A stretch of DNA of 64,000 bases from Datisca glomerata. Its lineage: Eukaryota > Streptophyta > Magnoliopsida > Cucurbitales > Datiscaceae. Below are positions 23,497-35,455 of the stretch, piece by piece. The translations under genes and the position numbers were made by a program. The stretch is from assembly GCA_003255025.1 (NCBI GenBank), contig QANY01004032.1, forward strand, positions 496,001-560,000. The letters are read 5' to 3'. Positions within the stretch are counted from its first letter, which is position 1; the number at the start of each line of letters is the position of its first letter. The notes under the pieces are model-generated. The model did not search any database, was not told where the DNA came from, and saw only the letters and a list, made by a program, of their open reading frames with translations.

Positions 23497-24466
23497 TCAT
23501 TCCTTAGTATTTACAACAAGATTGCATTCGAAAACCATAGTAGAAATGTCAATGTCAGATACGCCATTTGAAATATTAATTTCAGTAACGTTGGCTTGAG
23601 CATTCTTTTTCTTGACGTTCTTAGGCTTTCGACACTCCTTCGAGCGGTGTCCTTGTCTTCCACAGTTGTAGGACTTCCTTTGAACTTCTTTCCATTGTTG
23701 TAACCTTGACTTGGACCAACATTCGAAATCTTTCTCTTTTTTTCGGTCTTTGTCCATCCTCCACTATATTGACTTTTGATACCATGAGGTGGCTTCCACT
23801 TTTATTTTCAGACTTTCGATTGTCTTCTTCAATCATCAAACAGACTATTAGCTTTTCAAGTTTCATTTATTTACGTTTGTGCTTGAAATAATTTTTGAAA
23901 TCTTTCCAAGATGGTGGTAAGTTTTCAATTATCGTTGCTACTTGAAAGGATTCGCTAAGAGATATATTCTCAGCATGTAACTCATGCAAAATGACTTGAA
24001 GCTCTTGAACTTGGCTAGTCACAGTCTTTGAGTCGATCATGTTGTATTCTAAAAACCGACCGACAATATATTTCTTTGCACCAGCATCTTCAGTTTTATA
24101 CTTCTTGTCCAAAGACTCCCAAAGTTATTTCGCCGACCTTACCGCACTGTAGATATTATACAGTGTATTATCAAGTCCGTTGAGTATATAAATTTTACAG
24201 AAAAAGTCAGAATGCTTCCAAGCATCCACAGCAACAACTTTCTCTTTGTTAGTTTCTCCTTCTTTAAGAACATGAGCCTCTTCAGTGAGAAACATAGCCA
24301 AATTCGAAGTGACGAGATAAAACAACATTTTCTGTTGCCATCGTTTAAAATCTACACCATTGAATTTTTCTGGTTTTTCACCATGATTTACACCAATAGT
24401 AGGAACATAGATAGGAGTACTAGATGTAGCCATTTCTATTACGAAAATAGAATAAAACATTTTCAA
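23497..24466 (-). pseudogene. Copia D Gag with altered zinc knuckle
   Basis: Starts near the MATSSTPIYVPT methionine. The blocks [52 protein letters not shown] and [18 protein letters not shown] are typical for the group. One in-frame stop separates the first two blocks (about 24124) and another occurs near 23867. The knuckle reads KSYNCGRQGHRSKEC: the first Cys is Ser (TCC instead of TGC), so zinc binding is probably lost. Confidence 0.85.
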
Positions 24467-24469
24467 AAT

Positions 24470-25099
24470 ACTTAATAACGAAACAGAATAACTATCGAAA
24501 AAGACAAAAAAAATCTATACACAAAACTAAAGCAGCAAATATAACTAAGGAAAAAAAATTCAGTGCTGAAGAATTATGTTAAATCAAAATAGAAATTGGG
24601 CAGAATAACAATGAACAAAAAGACAGTGTAAAACAATGTGATAAAAATGTGTAAACCAATAAATACACAAAACTAAAAAGTTAAATTGATCCCAAGTATA
24701 TAACTAATCCAGGCAGTAAAGAATAACAATAACAATTAACGGAAATGATCTGACAAATCGACGAAGATAAAAAATTTACGAAGAGAGAATGCACTGTCTA
24801 ATTGAAAATTAAACCAATACACATATAATACAACTCACATGCAAAGCACAATTTAAAACAATTCTGAAGCTCTATATATAACGAAGACTTTGAATTAAAA
24901 AAAAAAACTGAATGCTCACGTACAGAAACAACTTGCAGATTAAACTATGAAATACATAAAATTACAGAATTAAAAACAAGCCGATCTAAAACTTGCATAC
25001 AGATTTATTGAAATAAATTCGTCTTAAGAATATTATTACCTGCATGCGAAGAAATAGGAAACTTGCAGGAAGATTTTGTAGTTAATAAAATAAAATGAT
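24470..25099 (-). other. Leader region of element D
   Basis: A-rich non-coding DNA between the estimated LTR end and the Gag start. No canonical copia primer-binding site is visible. Confidence 0.45.
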
Positions 25100-25744
25100 G
25101 ATCCAAACCCAGTGCGGAAATTGTCTCCTTAAGATGAATTCACCCCATCATATGTGCTCAAGGTGTTGAGTAATCGTCTCTGAGAATGGGACGGATCTTT
25201 CGTTCCTATAGAAGTAGTACTCCAATCGATAGGAATTGGTGAACGTATCTTTGTCTTGTAATCGCACACAACAGACCCAAATGCAAGAGATAGTATGAAC
25301 ATGTGTAGGAAAATTTTGTTGTTAAAACTTTGCAACAAGTAACCATTATATATAGGTTGGTTCGTGGCCATTCGAATCAACATTTGGTTACTTTTGGTAA
25401 TATTTTGAAGAGATGTGAAACATTAAGAGGTATAAGCCAAACATCATGTATTTCCAACGATTTCAGAAAATTTGTCAAAACTCCAAGATTAACCTCGTAC
25501 CGTATCGTACCATGCCAAACCGACTAGCAGTGGCGGGATAACCACTTGTTCAAATTTCTTATCTAAGTTAATTCGGTAACTTTTGAGACAATTTTGTTTC
25601 ATTCATTACCTAATGGTTTGACAACGTATTATCCACGTTACTTTTCATAAGATGTATAACGTGTTTTCACTCGATCCAACTAATATCAGAGTATGGGTAC
25701 CATTAGCTGAGTTCAAAGTTGCCAAACTACCATTTTCTCCAACA
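25100..25744 (-). repeat. 5' LTR of element D
   Basis: The LTR begins at 25744 (TGTTGG...) on the minus strand and contains a TATA-like box near 25345. The inner end, and therefore the primer-binding site, could not be fixed; 25100 is an estimate. Confidence 0.55.
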
Positions 25745-25759
25745 ATGCCATGAGATCAA

Positions 25760-26711
25760 TGAATAGGAAAAACAATCACCCGGGACACGTGTATAAAAAG
25801 AACGAATCCTGAGAGGACACGTGGGCCATGAACATGTCAAGATAAGTGGCTAAGCGAGAAAGAGCATAGAAGTGGGCGACCTTGTCAGAGCGGGAAGAGC
25901 CCAGAAGAATGAGACCCCATCAAAATGGGGAATAAACATTGAAGTGGGAGATCTCGACAAAGCGGGATGAATGCAGAAGCAGGCGACCCCATCAGAATGG
26001 GGAAGAAACATTGAAGTGGGAGATCGCGACAAAGCGGGAAAGAACGCAGAATTGGGCGACCACATCAGAGCGGGAAAGAATGTTGTAGTGGGAGGCCTCG
26101 TCAAAGCGGGAAGAGTCCAGAAGAAGCAGACCCCGTCAGAACGGGGAAGAAATGTTGAAGCGGGAGACCTCGTCAGAACTGGAAAGAACGCTGAAGTAGG
26201 AGACCCCACTAGAATGAGAAAGGAAGGAAGTGAAGAAGAAAATAGACAGGCGAAAAGAATCGAGATGACAGACAAGCGATAGTGATTGATTTAGTAAAAG
26301 TTGAAAATACTATGATGATACAGATTGATAGACCATCAAGTGACTGTGATTGATCGGCTCGAAGCCATAAGAAATCGCCAAGTGGATGTGATTGATTGAC
26401 GGCTGAGCGAGACAGAAAAGAAAAAGTGGGCCACACCCAGCAGAATGACCCTCACGAACGAGTGTGATCCCTGCGAATAATGAGTGTTTCCTTTTCTATT
26501 GTTATTTTAATTTACACATGGGATTTGGAAAATCTATATAAAGGCCAATGTACTAGAAGAAAAAGAATTCAAGACAACTAAGAGAGTAAACCCTGGGATT
26601 CTCTAAAAACTCCTCTTACTCTGAATTCTCCTCCCATTCTTTATTATCAACACTTATAAGAAATTAGACTTTATCATTATTCTCTTCGTTAAACAGAAAA
26701 AATCTTTTACA
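25760..26711 (+). repeat. 5' LTR of element E
   Basis: Starts TGAATAGG and ends TTTTACA, immediately before the primer-binding-site-like TTGGTGCTTTCATTGAG (about 26714-26730). From 25855 to 26220 it consists of about ten 35-37 bp repeats. Downstream TCTATATAAAGG near 26533 is a good TATA box for the U3/R boundary. Confidence 0.92.
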
Positions 26712-26772
26712 TTTTGGTGCTTTCATTGAGAGAGAGAAAACAACCTCAAAGATACCCTCCAGAAACCAAACC

Positions 26773-28217
26773 ATGCCTCGAACCAAGTCAAACACTACCT
26801 TCAACAAAGGAAACATGAATGGGGATGAACAAGCCAATCACCCTGCTCCCCCAGCCAAGATGCTTCGAACCATCCTAGGTTGGATGTAAGAAATGGAACA
26901 ACGAAACACCGAAACACTACATGATGCATGGCAGATGATGTAGGAACAGATCGCTGCATTACAATAGGACCTTGCACAGATGCGGCCAGAAGTCACCCAA
27001 CACACTAACCGTGAGGGAAGGGACAACTGTCGAGAAGGAAACAAAGTCGGACGAGAAGGCGACAATTAAAACAGTAAGAACGTACGGAATGAAGAAATTC
27101 TCCCACAACAGTCATGACGGAAGCTGTCATAGAAGAGATGATGGAACTAAGGAGCCTGGGAAACACGAGAAAAACCGACCTAGAATCACTCACCAGAACT
27201 CCACTATCTCCAGAAATCCTAACACCCCAGATTCTGAGGAAATTCGTGGCACCTAAATTCAAATGTTATGAAGGGAAGTAGGACACTGTAGATCATCTCA
27301 GATGATTTAGACGATTCAAGCAAGTCATGGCGTTATTTTAGCATGAAGACGCAATGATGTGTAGGATATTCCTCACAAGTCTAGACGGGATTGCACTCAA
27401 ATGGTATCACTCCCTCCCTGCTCAATCCATTACTAACTTTATGGTCATGTCCACTACCTTCTTGGTACAGATTTCCACTTACTAGGTAGTTATGGAGGAC
27501 TCAGACTATCTTCTAATGATATCCACCCAAAAAGAAAAATAAATGCTTTCGGAATACACTCGCAGATTCAAGGAAGAAATGGCCAAGGTGGAAAGTTCTG
27601 ACGACAAAGTGGTGGCGAGACTGGTCTTTAGACGAGAGTTGGATCCGGAATCACCCTTCTTTGAAGATTTGTCAAAGATAAAACCCCTGACTATAGCGGA
27701 GACTTTCCAAAGGACACAAGCAAACGTCACGTTGGAGGAAGAAAAAAGAAGTTTATTGAAGCAAATAGGACAATGGATTAATGAGACAAAGAAGGAAGAA
27801 CAAAGCTCGAAGCAGAATCAGAGAATGGAAAAATGGGAAGAGCGGGGAGACAGCAAGCGGAATAGAACCGTTGCTCGGAGGAGACCCGAGGATGACATCC
27901 ATCCTAGAGACAAGGTCTACACCCCACTGGCTGTCACAATAAACCAAGTCTTGGAGATGATAAAAGACAAACCTTGTCTGAAAAGACTGGCCCCACTTAC
28001 AAGGGAACCAGACCGTGCACACAAGGAGAAATATTGCTCATTCCACAAGAGTAACAAAAATTTTACAAAAGATTGCTTCCAACTAAAGGACTATGTGGAG
28101 AAACTAGTGAAAGAAGGTTACCTTAATCAATTTATGAAGAGGGAGGAACCACAGTGGAAAGCTGAAAGGGGAACTCATGATAAGGGAAAAAGGGATAGTG
28201 TGAAGCAGCCTCTCTGA
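26773..28217 (+). pseudogene. Gypsy E Gag remnant
   Basis: Starts MPRTKSNTTFNKGNMNGDEQ. The Retrotrans_gag core is readable across 27235-27520 with stops (FVAPKFKCYEGK, FRRFKQVMALF, RIFLTSLDGIALKWYHSLPA). An open stretch at 27543-28217 follows (LSEYTRRFKEEMAKVES). It ends in the Tat-type knuckle-like motif YCSFHKSNKNFTKDCFQLKD and VEKLVKEGYLNQF. At least five in-frame stops are present. Confidence 0.85.
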
Positions 28218-28298
28218 ATAGTCGACACCATCATTGCTTTCACTGAACTGGAGGGGACTACGAGAAAAGAAAGGAAAGTATACAGCAATAAACAACTA

Positions 28299-28814
28299 TT
28301 GGAAGGAAGCCGGAAGCAGGAAGGCGCCGCCAATGAAAGAAGGAATCCCCCACTCAGTTTTTGTGAAACAGACTTGCAACGTGACGCGCATCATAATGAC
28401 GCCCTCATCATCTCAATACAAGTCATAAATGGTCTGCTGAGAAGGGTGTTGATTGACAATGGCAGTGTCGTCAACATTCTCTGTCAATCAACATTTGTGG
28501 AGGAACGACAGCTATAAGGTCTGCCACAACCACTAGTGAGCTTGAACGGGATTGTGAGCTACTCAGAAAGATTGATCAACCTTCCAGTTAGCACAGAACC
28601 ATTCAATTACCTCACTAAATTTGTGGTACTTGACACGTCGTCCCTTTACAACGCTATTTTGGGGAGGACCTGGCTACATAAAATGAAGGCGGTGCCATCC
28701 ACCTATTACCAAGTGCTAAAATATCCATCCCCTGAAGGAATTAAAACTATAAAGGGAGACCCATCTGCTGTCAGAATCTGCACTGTAACCGCATTGGAGT
28801 CAGCGAGGAAATAG
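28299..28814 (+). pseudogene. Gypsy E aspartic protease remnant
   Basis: The catalytic motif LIDNGSVVNIL is preserved (plant Tat proteases usually have D-x-G-S), preceded by HHNDALIISIQVINGLLRRV. Downstream, TKFVVLDTSSLYNAILGRTW and LHKMKAVPSTYYQVLKYPSP are the usual LGR.WL and STYH..LKFP blocks. A stop at 28515 splits the domain. Confidence 0.85.
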
Positions 28815-29039
28815 AAGACGGAAAGAGCGAAGAAAAGCTGGTGGATGGAGATGAGAAATAGCAATCACAGAAGGATGCACAAGTGGGCCCTAGGTACGAA
28901 GCAGGATAAGAAATTGAACCTGTCTACTTAGATGAAGAAACACAACAAATAAAAAAATATTGGGGACCACTTAGAGGAAAAGTAGAAGGAAAGGTTAATT
29001 AATTTCCTACAGAGAAACAATGACATTTTTGCAACCACC

Positions 29040-29660
29040 GCTTAGGAAATGCCAGGTATATCAAAAAATATAATCTGTTATAAACTGAACATTGACCCTT
29101 CAATTAAACTAGTGAAGCAGGGAAAAAGGAGTTTCGCGCTAGAAAGAAACCTGGTCATTAAAGAAAAAGTGACAAACTACTAAAAGTGGATTTCATCAAG
29201 GAGGTAGATTACCAAGAATGGCTCGCTAATGTTATGGTGGTAAAAAAGAAAAGTGGGAAACGGAGGATTTTTGTGGACTTCACAGATCCGAACAAGGCTT
29301 GCCCAAAAGACGAATATTCGTCATCTAGAATAGATCAGATGGTGGACGCCACCTCAGGACACAAACTTCTAAGCTTCATGGACGCCTTTTAAGGATACAA
29401 GCAAGTGAAAATGTTCCATCCTGAACAAGAGAAAATGTCTTTCATTACTAAACAATGTACTTTCTATTATAAGGTAATGCATTTTGGTTTGATAACCAAA
29501 TGTTGGTAAATAGAATCTTCTAAGAGCAGATTCGGAAAACCATGGAAGTTTACTTAGATGACATGCTGGTGAAAAGTCAAAAGCACAAAGATCACATCGA
29601 AAACCTTTGTGAGGCCTTTTCCATTCTAAGGAAAATTTTGATGAAGTTGAATCCGAAAAA
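29040..29660 (+). pseudogene. Gypsy E reverse transcriptase remnant
   Basis: Readable parts: FIKEVDYQEWLANVMVVKKK, GKRRIFVDFTDPNKACPKDE, GHKLLSFMDAF, then MEVYLDDMLVKSQ (the YLDD catalytic box, near 29550-29561) and HIENLCEAFSILRK. Between them, the palm region is damaged by stops and small deletions near 29391 and 29500. Confidence 0.85.
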
Positions 29661-30330
29661 TGCACCTTCAGAGTAGCGGCCGAAAATTCCTCAGCCACCT
29701 GGTTACGCAGCGAGGAATTGAGGTCAACCCAGATCAAGTAAAAGTCATAATGGAGATGAAATCCTCACAAAACCATAAGGAAATACAAGGCTTAACGAGA
29801 AGGCTAGTAGCTTTGAATAGATTCATTTCAAGATCAACCGACAAGTGTAAGCCATTCTTCGTAAAGATGAGGAAGAATTCAGCAGACGAATGTGATGGCG
29901 AGTGTGAGGAAGCTCTCGGCAAGATAAAAGAATACTTGACAACTCCACCATTATTGTCAAAACCAAAGCCGTGGGAACCTTTGTACTTGTACTAGCCGTC
30001 TTACAGACCGTCGTCAGCGCCGTTCTGATAAGAGAAGAAGAAAGGAAGAAGGAGTCGTTTTACTTCATCAGCAAAAGTCTGGTGGCAGCCGAGACCCATT
30101 ACAAAAGAATGGAAAAACTAATACTGGTTGTTGTAGCAGCCGTAAGTAAACTAAGACCCTACTTTTAGGCGCACACCATAAAGGTACTGACGGATTCGCC
30201 AATTAGAAGTCTCCTCCATTCACCCAAAATAAGCAGAAGAACGACAAAGTGGGCAATCAAGTTAAGCCAATACGAGATCCATTGCGAACCAAGAACGTCG
30301 ATCAAAGGGCAGGCCTTAGTCGATTTTGTG
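29660..30330 (+). pseudogene. Gypsy E connection and first RNase H
   Basis: GIEVNPDQVKVIMEMKS and KEIQGLTRRLVALNRFIS mark the thumb/connection. RNase H follows with LIREEERKKESFYFISKSL, ETHYKRMEKLILVVV and SQYEIHCEPRTSIKGQALVD. Frames change at about 29990 and 30168. Confidence 0.82.
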
Positions 30331-30840
30331 GCAGACCTTATGTTTGATCCCAAGGAGGAATCAGGAAGCGGACAACAAGAAATTGAAAATGGGACGTGGG
30401 AACTATACGTTGAAAGAGCCTCAAATAATAAAGGAGCTAGAGCGGGAATGGTACTACGAACTCCATTTGGATAAACATTCGAACACTCCATCTCATTCAT
30501 ATTCAACACCTCAAACAATGAAGCTGAATACAAAGCCCTGATAGCGGGAATCACTCTGTTACGAGATTAGATATAAATGAAATAAAAAATCTTTTTATGA
30601 TTCAATGTTGGTAGTAAAACAGATAACAGGGGAGTTCGCGGCAAAGGATGAAAATATGATTAGTTACCTACAATGAGAAAATGAGCTGCTCAAACAACTA
30701 AATAGTTCTAAAATCCACCATGTCCCGAGAGCGGAAAACGGGCACGCATACGCATTGGCTAATTTAGGGTCCTCACTACAAATCCTACGAAAAAGAAATG
30801 GGCCAGTTGAGTTTCTAGAATAGCAAAGCATCGTGGCCGA
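30331..30840 (+). pseudogene. Gypsy E second (archaeal-type) RNase H-like domain
   Basis: A second RNase H-like segment lies directly after the first: GTWELYVERASNNKGARAGM, LRTPFG, then NNEAEYKALIAGITLLRD, matching the D...E pattern of the additional RNase H of Tat elements. The expected first catalytic Asp in the usual YVDGA is Glu here (YVERA), so the domain is probably dead even apart from stops. Confidence 0.75.
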
Positions 30841-30959
30841 GGAGTTAGCAGAGGTGGAAATTAGGCTGGAACCAAGTTGGCAGGACGACGTAATACGTTG
30901 CCTAAAAGAAGGGATCCTACCCCAAGACAAACTTCACGCTAGGAAGGTTCAACAACAGA

Positions 30960-31990
30960 GTGCCAGGTAATGCACAATCAATGATTTATTGTATAAACGG
31001 TCTTTTTCAGGACCGTATCCGAAGTGCCTAGAAGCAAAGGAGGTCGAATACGTGTTAGCAGAAGTTCAAGGAGGCGTGTGCAGGAATCATAAAGGGGGCA
31101 GATCTCTATCCCACAAAATACTGAATGAAGGGTATTACTGGCCGAAAATGCACCAGGATGCCAAACAATATGCAAAGAAGTGTGACAAGTGTCAACGATT
31201 TGCTCCTGAATAAAATTGGCCATAGGAGAACTCAACACTGTAACAAGTCCCTGGCCATTCATGCAGTGGGCTCTGGACATCGTCAGACCACTCCCCATGG
31301 CACCGGCTCAAAAATGATTCATGCTAGTTGCCACGGACTATTTCACCAAGTGGATTGAGGCGCAAGATTTTTCTAGGATTCGTGAGGAAGAAGTAAGGGG
31401 ATTCCTGTGGACAAATATAGTGTGTAGATACAAGATCCCTTGGGTATTAGTGTCTGACAACGGACTTCAATTTACCGGAAGGATAGTGATGACCTTTTGC
31501 GAAGACCTGCAAATTGTCAACCGATTCTCTACACCCTACAACCCACAAAGGAAATAGGCAGGCTAAAAGATCAAATCGAATCATACTTGACAACATGAAG
31601 AAGCGCCTAGAATTAGCGAAGGGAAAATGAGTAGAAGAATTACCACTAGTACTATGGGCATATCGAACAACTCTTAGAGAGGCGACAGGCGAAACGCCAT
31701 TCGCTTTGGCCTACGAAACAGAAGCGGTTATACCAGTACAAATAGGAAACCCAACTTTTAGATCAGAACTGACTAAACTACAAAATGAAAAACTCATGAA
31801 AGAACATCTTGATTTGTTAGAAGAAAAAATGGAAGTGGCACTCGTGCAAACAACTAATTACAATCAGAACAGGAAAGCCTACTTCTAGAAGAAAATTAGA
31901 AAGCATGAATTTCAAGAGGGAGATTTGGTTTTGAAAAAGATCTTCCAAACAGAAGGAAAGTTTGATCCGTCTTGGGAAGGTCCTTTCATC
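30960..31990 (+). pseudogene. Gypsy E integrase remnant
   Basis: The HHCC zinc domain is readable: EVQGGVCRNHKGGRSLSHKI, EGYYWPKMHQDA and KKCDKCQRF. The first His of the motif is Gln. The catalytic core has ATDYFTKWIEAQ, IPWVLVSDNGLQFTG and STPYNPQ (first two DDE Asp present). The C-terminal part includes LVLWAYRTTLREATGETPFA, LAYETEAVIPVQIG and the G-D-LVLKK tail. Stops occur at about 31211, 31316, 31556 and 31887. Confidence 0.85.
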
Positions 31991-31999
31991 GTCAAAACA

Positions 32000-33000
32000 G
32001 TAAGCGAAAATACTTCGTTTAAATTATTGGTTGTTATTGTAATATACAATTTTGGTGGTTTTTTCCGTAAAGTTATTTTTTTATTATTTACATAAAAATT
32101 GATGTCAATTCTTTCCTTCTTTCTAAAAAGAAAAAATAAAAGAGGTCGGCGGCCCAGAAGCCTAAGCCCTTGAGAGCGGGAGAAACCTTCTCTTTAAAAT
32201 GTGGAAAAAATAAGTAATGACCATGGCCTAAAAGTCTAATTCACCGAGAGCGGAATAAAAACCACTCTAAAATGAAAAATGATAGATGGTTTGAAAGCCT
32301 AAAACCTTAAAAATGGGGATGCCTACTCTCTAAAAAGAAAATTGAAATGGAAAAAAAGGTCGACGGCCTAGAAGCGTAAGCTCTTGAGAGCGAGAGAAAC
32401 CTTCTCTCTAAAATGTGAAAAAAGGGGCAGTAGCCCAGAAGTCTAAAGCCCTTCAGAGTGGAAGAAAATCTTGAGTTTGAAATGTGGAAAGTAAGGAAAC
32501 GAAACACAATGGAAGCAGGAAAGGTTCATCCACTTTAAATGGGTTAGTACTTTGAATTACTGAAGTCTAAACTTAAATTGTTGTTTAGGATAACTTGAAA
32601 TAATTCTTTGAATTACTGAAATCTAAACATAGATTGCTGCTTAGAAAAATTTGGAAACTTAGAAATTGCTATGTGCTGAGTTGCTCAATTTGAAAAAATT
32701 ACTTGGTTGAAAAGTGATTAAAGATTAAAGTATGAGATTCCTAAGTTCTACTCTCTCAAATCTTGTTAAATATAAAATACTAAACTAAATGAAACAGCCA
32801 AGAAGAAAAAGACATTTCATTACTAAAAAGGGAAGGTGCAAAAAAAGAAGAAGAAGAAAAAGGAGAAAAGAAAATTGCAGAAGCAAAGCTAAGACTCGTC
32901 GATGCAAACGACTTCAGCAGCATGCGGATTGGCAGCATTGTTATCAGCAACCGGAATGGTGGAGACCTCAGCAATAGGAACGGCAGAGTCTTCAGTTGCA
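32000..33000 (+). other. Non-coding 3' region of element E
   Basis: Between integrase and the antisense region. It contains a loose run of similar segments (AGAAGYCTAAGCCCTTGAGAG, then GAGAAACCTTCTCTYTAAAATG) repeated three or four times between about 32145 and 32480 at roughly 80-90 bp spacing. Confidence 0.55.
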
Positions 33001-35010
33001 GGAATGATGAAATCTTCAGCTAGCGGCAGTGGGATCATCCTCAAGAGAAACATTTGAAGGGAGGTTTTCCATCCCATCCTCATAGCCCACCAGATAGACT
33101 TTCTTTTCAGCCTTATCGAATAAAGCCTGATAGATGTCCCTGATCTCTCTCTCTCTCTCTCTCTCTCTGCTCAACTTCCTCCCGAGCCACCTCACCATCA
33201 GTTAACCTATCTTCCACGATCTTTAGATTTTTGTAGGAAGTGGTCTGACACCTCTCGGACTCTTCAAGCTCTTCCTTGGCGGCCTTCAAGGAATCCTCAA
33301 GCTTGGAGAATTTCGCTACTGCAGCCGCCCCCATGGGCTAAATCCTCAATTGTTCCCTGAAGTTCGGTTTCTCGCTTCGTGAGCCGCTCAATTTCGGCCC
33401 TCTTATTCTCAAGGACCTCGCGACAGCTCTCGATCTCCTCTTCCATTAAACAATTATCTGCTCATAGCAAGAAAGTGCTCTTGGAGGCTGTTCTGGAAAA
33501 TGATGGCCTACCAAAAAGAACAAGAGAAACCAAGGCGTTTACCCAGCAAAAGAAGAATAGCAAAAAAAAATTAGAAAATGAATGAGTATACCTTCATTAA
33601 ACCATGACTGAACGAACAGAGCCACGAGTAGTGGCCATGTCTGTATCAACCTGGACCCCACGAAGCACAATATGTGCAGAACATGGGTCATTGAGGAAGT
33701 TGACAGAAGCAGGAACTTGCGGAACCCCGTGGAAGTTGACAGAAGCAGGAACTTACAGAACCCCGCGGAAGTTTCTCCAACTCCACAAAGAGGGGTCCTC
33801 CTCTCCGCCCTAAGTGCTGGATGGGTGGACAGGAGCCGAATTTGACTGAAAAGGGGGGGACTAGAAGAGGACCATTGCTGGGGGCACCATTGGAACAACG
33901 AGAGTGAGGGACATTCCTTTCTTCCTTGGACACGTCCCCAATAATGGTACGCCTCGACATAATGCTCACTAAAAGGTGTTGAAACAGACGCTCCCATTTC
34001 ACGTCTTCCCGTTTGGGCCTAGAAGAAATGGATGTACTAGAAATATAAATCAGAGACTGCGAAGTGAGAATACCTAATGGGATTTTTAAAGAAGACGGGG
34101 CGGATGATGTGGATGGCTGCACTGAAGGCAGAGGCACTACATAGAGGGATGAAGCTTGGTTATCTTCTAGGACGAAGATGACGTTGATTTCCCATCTCAA
34201 GTCTAGAAAATCATCCCAATCCCATCCATAAATGTTTAACGTGACTATGATCTTCTCTCTTGACTCTTGGGAAAGATAGGGGGTTTGTTCCTTTTATTAT
34301 CTATGAAGACAAATGAGTAAAAAGAAAGTCAGTAAAATAAATAAATAGAAAGTAAAGAAGTGGGAACCGGAGCTCTGGCGACTTACCATAGACTCCCCAT
34401 CTACGGATAATCATCCAGCGGCCATCATCGCCCTAGTTCCCCCCTATATGGAGAACATTTTGTTACCAACCTTTGTCCCCATTTGGGATCGCAGTGATCA
34501 TTTTCCTTTTTTCAGCACCAAGGTGAGGGGCCAGATAGTAACACTCGGACTCAGCATGGTACTTAATGATGTAGCATGCCCTAAGTTCATCTACTCCTAA
34601 ATCTAATCCATACCTCTTATTCAAGGCTTCAAAACCAAGTAAAATCCTATACGAGCTAGGGGTAAACTGTGTTGGAACTAATTTACAGGTGTGGAAGAAT
34701 TCCTAAAAGAAATGGGAGAAAGGAAGCTTAAGCCCCAGAGCTGTGTACATAGGGCTTAAAGTTATCTGGTATGGAGGACTACAGGGATGGCCTGCAGCCC
34801 CACTTTCACCTAAATCGCAACTACATCAGAGGGAAAGGCATCGCGGTGGAAATCTAGGAAATATCCTCGCTCAGCCTGGTTTCTGATCAAATGTACCGGG
34901 GGCCTAAACTTAGAGGTATCCCTTCGCGCCATAGATAAAGGGGAAAGGATTTCAAATAAGAAAAATGAAGAAGAAGAAGATATCAAAGGAGAATGTTTTA
35001 CCACAAATGA
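33000..35010 (-). pseudogene. Antisense reading region of Tat element E
   Basis: On the strand opposite to gag-pol, readable segments run from about 35004 (MARRDTSKFRPPVHLIRNQA, FLDFHRDAFPSD) through LNKRYGLDLGVDELRACYII and ESECYYLAPHLGAEKRKM (about 34640-34480), past a good donor at about 34386 (TATG/GTAAGTCG), to a Lys/Glu-rich coiled-coil segment (KLEDSLKAAKEELEESERCQ, 33330-33150). Some Tat elements, such as Grande, carry an antisense ORF between integrase and the 3' LTR. Here it is interrupted by stops and the product's function is unknown. Confidence 0.55.
33144..33168. repeat. (CT)n microsatellite inside element E
   Basis: About 12 CT units within the antisense coiled-coil region; on the minus strand it encodes a run of Arg-Glu. 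Confidence 0.9.
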
Positions 35011-35455
35011 AGATAGGAAGAGGTAAAATTAGAGAATCCTTAAATAAGCTCTAGGTTAAAAAATGAAGAAGAAGAAGAAGAAGAAGAAGAAAATGAAAAG
35101 ACGTTCCATAAATTTCTTTGAAAACGTGAATCCAAAAGGGCCCTTTTTGAAAGGGCACAATTGACCAGACATAACTATCCCTAACGTCAAAGAATGGCAT
35201 GACGACGGCTAGAAAAAAAGGAGTAGAGACAAAGCATGTGTCACCCAAAACAAATTGGAAATAAGAAACGATGCGCCATCACAGGAAAATGCGCGCCTCC
35301 CTTGGCTTAATTAACTATTATACATATGTTTGTTTGCTATCCCCAAAAAAGTGCAGGGTCTTGAGAGAAAACAAGACATTTTTGAAAAAATGCATGCGAA
35401 TTCAGAAGTCCTCATCATTGCACATCAATAAAATCTATTGAGTAATGGGGGGAAA

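Larger units (their letters stand above)
20998..25744 (-). mobile_element. Ty1/copia element D (Tnt1/Tork-like), 3'-truncated
   Basis: Minus strand, right to left: LTR start TGTTGGAGAAAATGG at 25744, TATA-like CTATATATAA near 25345, Gag (24466-23560), zinc knuckle (about 23675-23634), pre-integrase (about 23100-22990), integrase (22960-22260), reverse transcriptase (22060-21400) and RNase H (to about 21000). It ends inside RNase H right after EGYNNA, so the rest of RNase H and the 3' LTR are missing. The Gag start MATSSTPIYVPT and KPEKFNGVDFKRWQQKMLFY are typical of the Tnt1-like group. Frames are broken by scattered stops but it is less decayed than A. Confidence 0.88.

Noticed and set aside
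25850..26282. Two overlapping open frames (plus and minus) in the 5' LTR of element E
   Set aside because: Both come from the 36-bp repeat units; the 3' LTR gives similar but broken frames, so no protein is implied.
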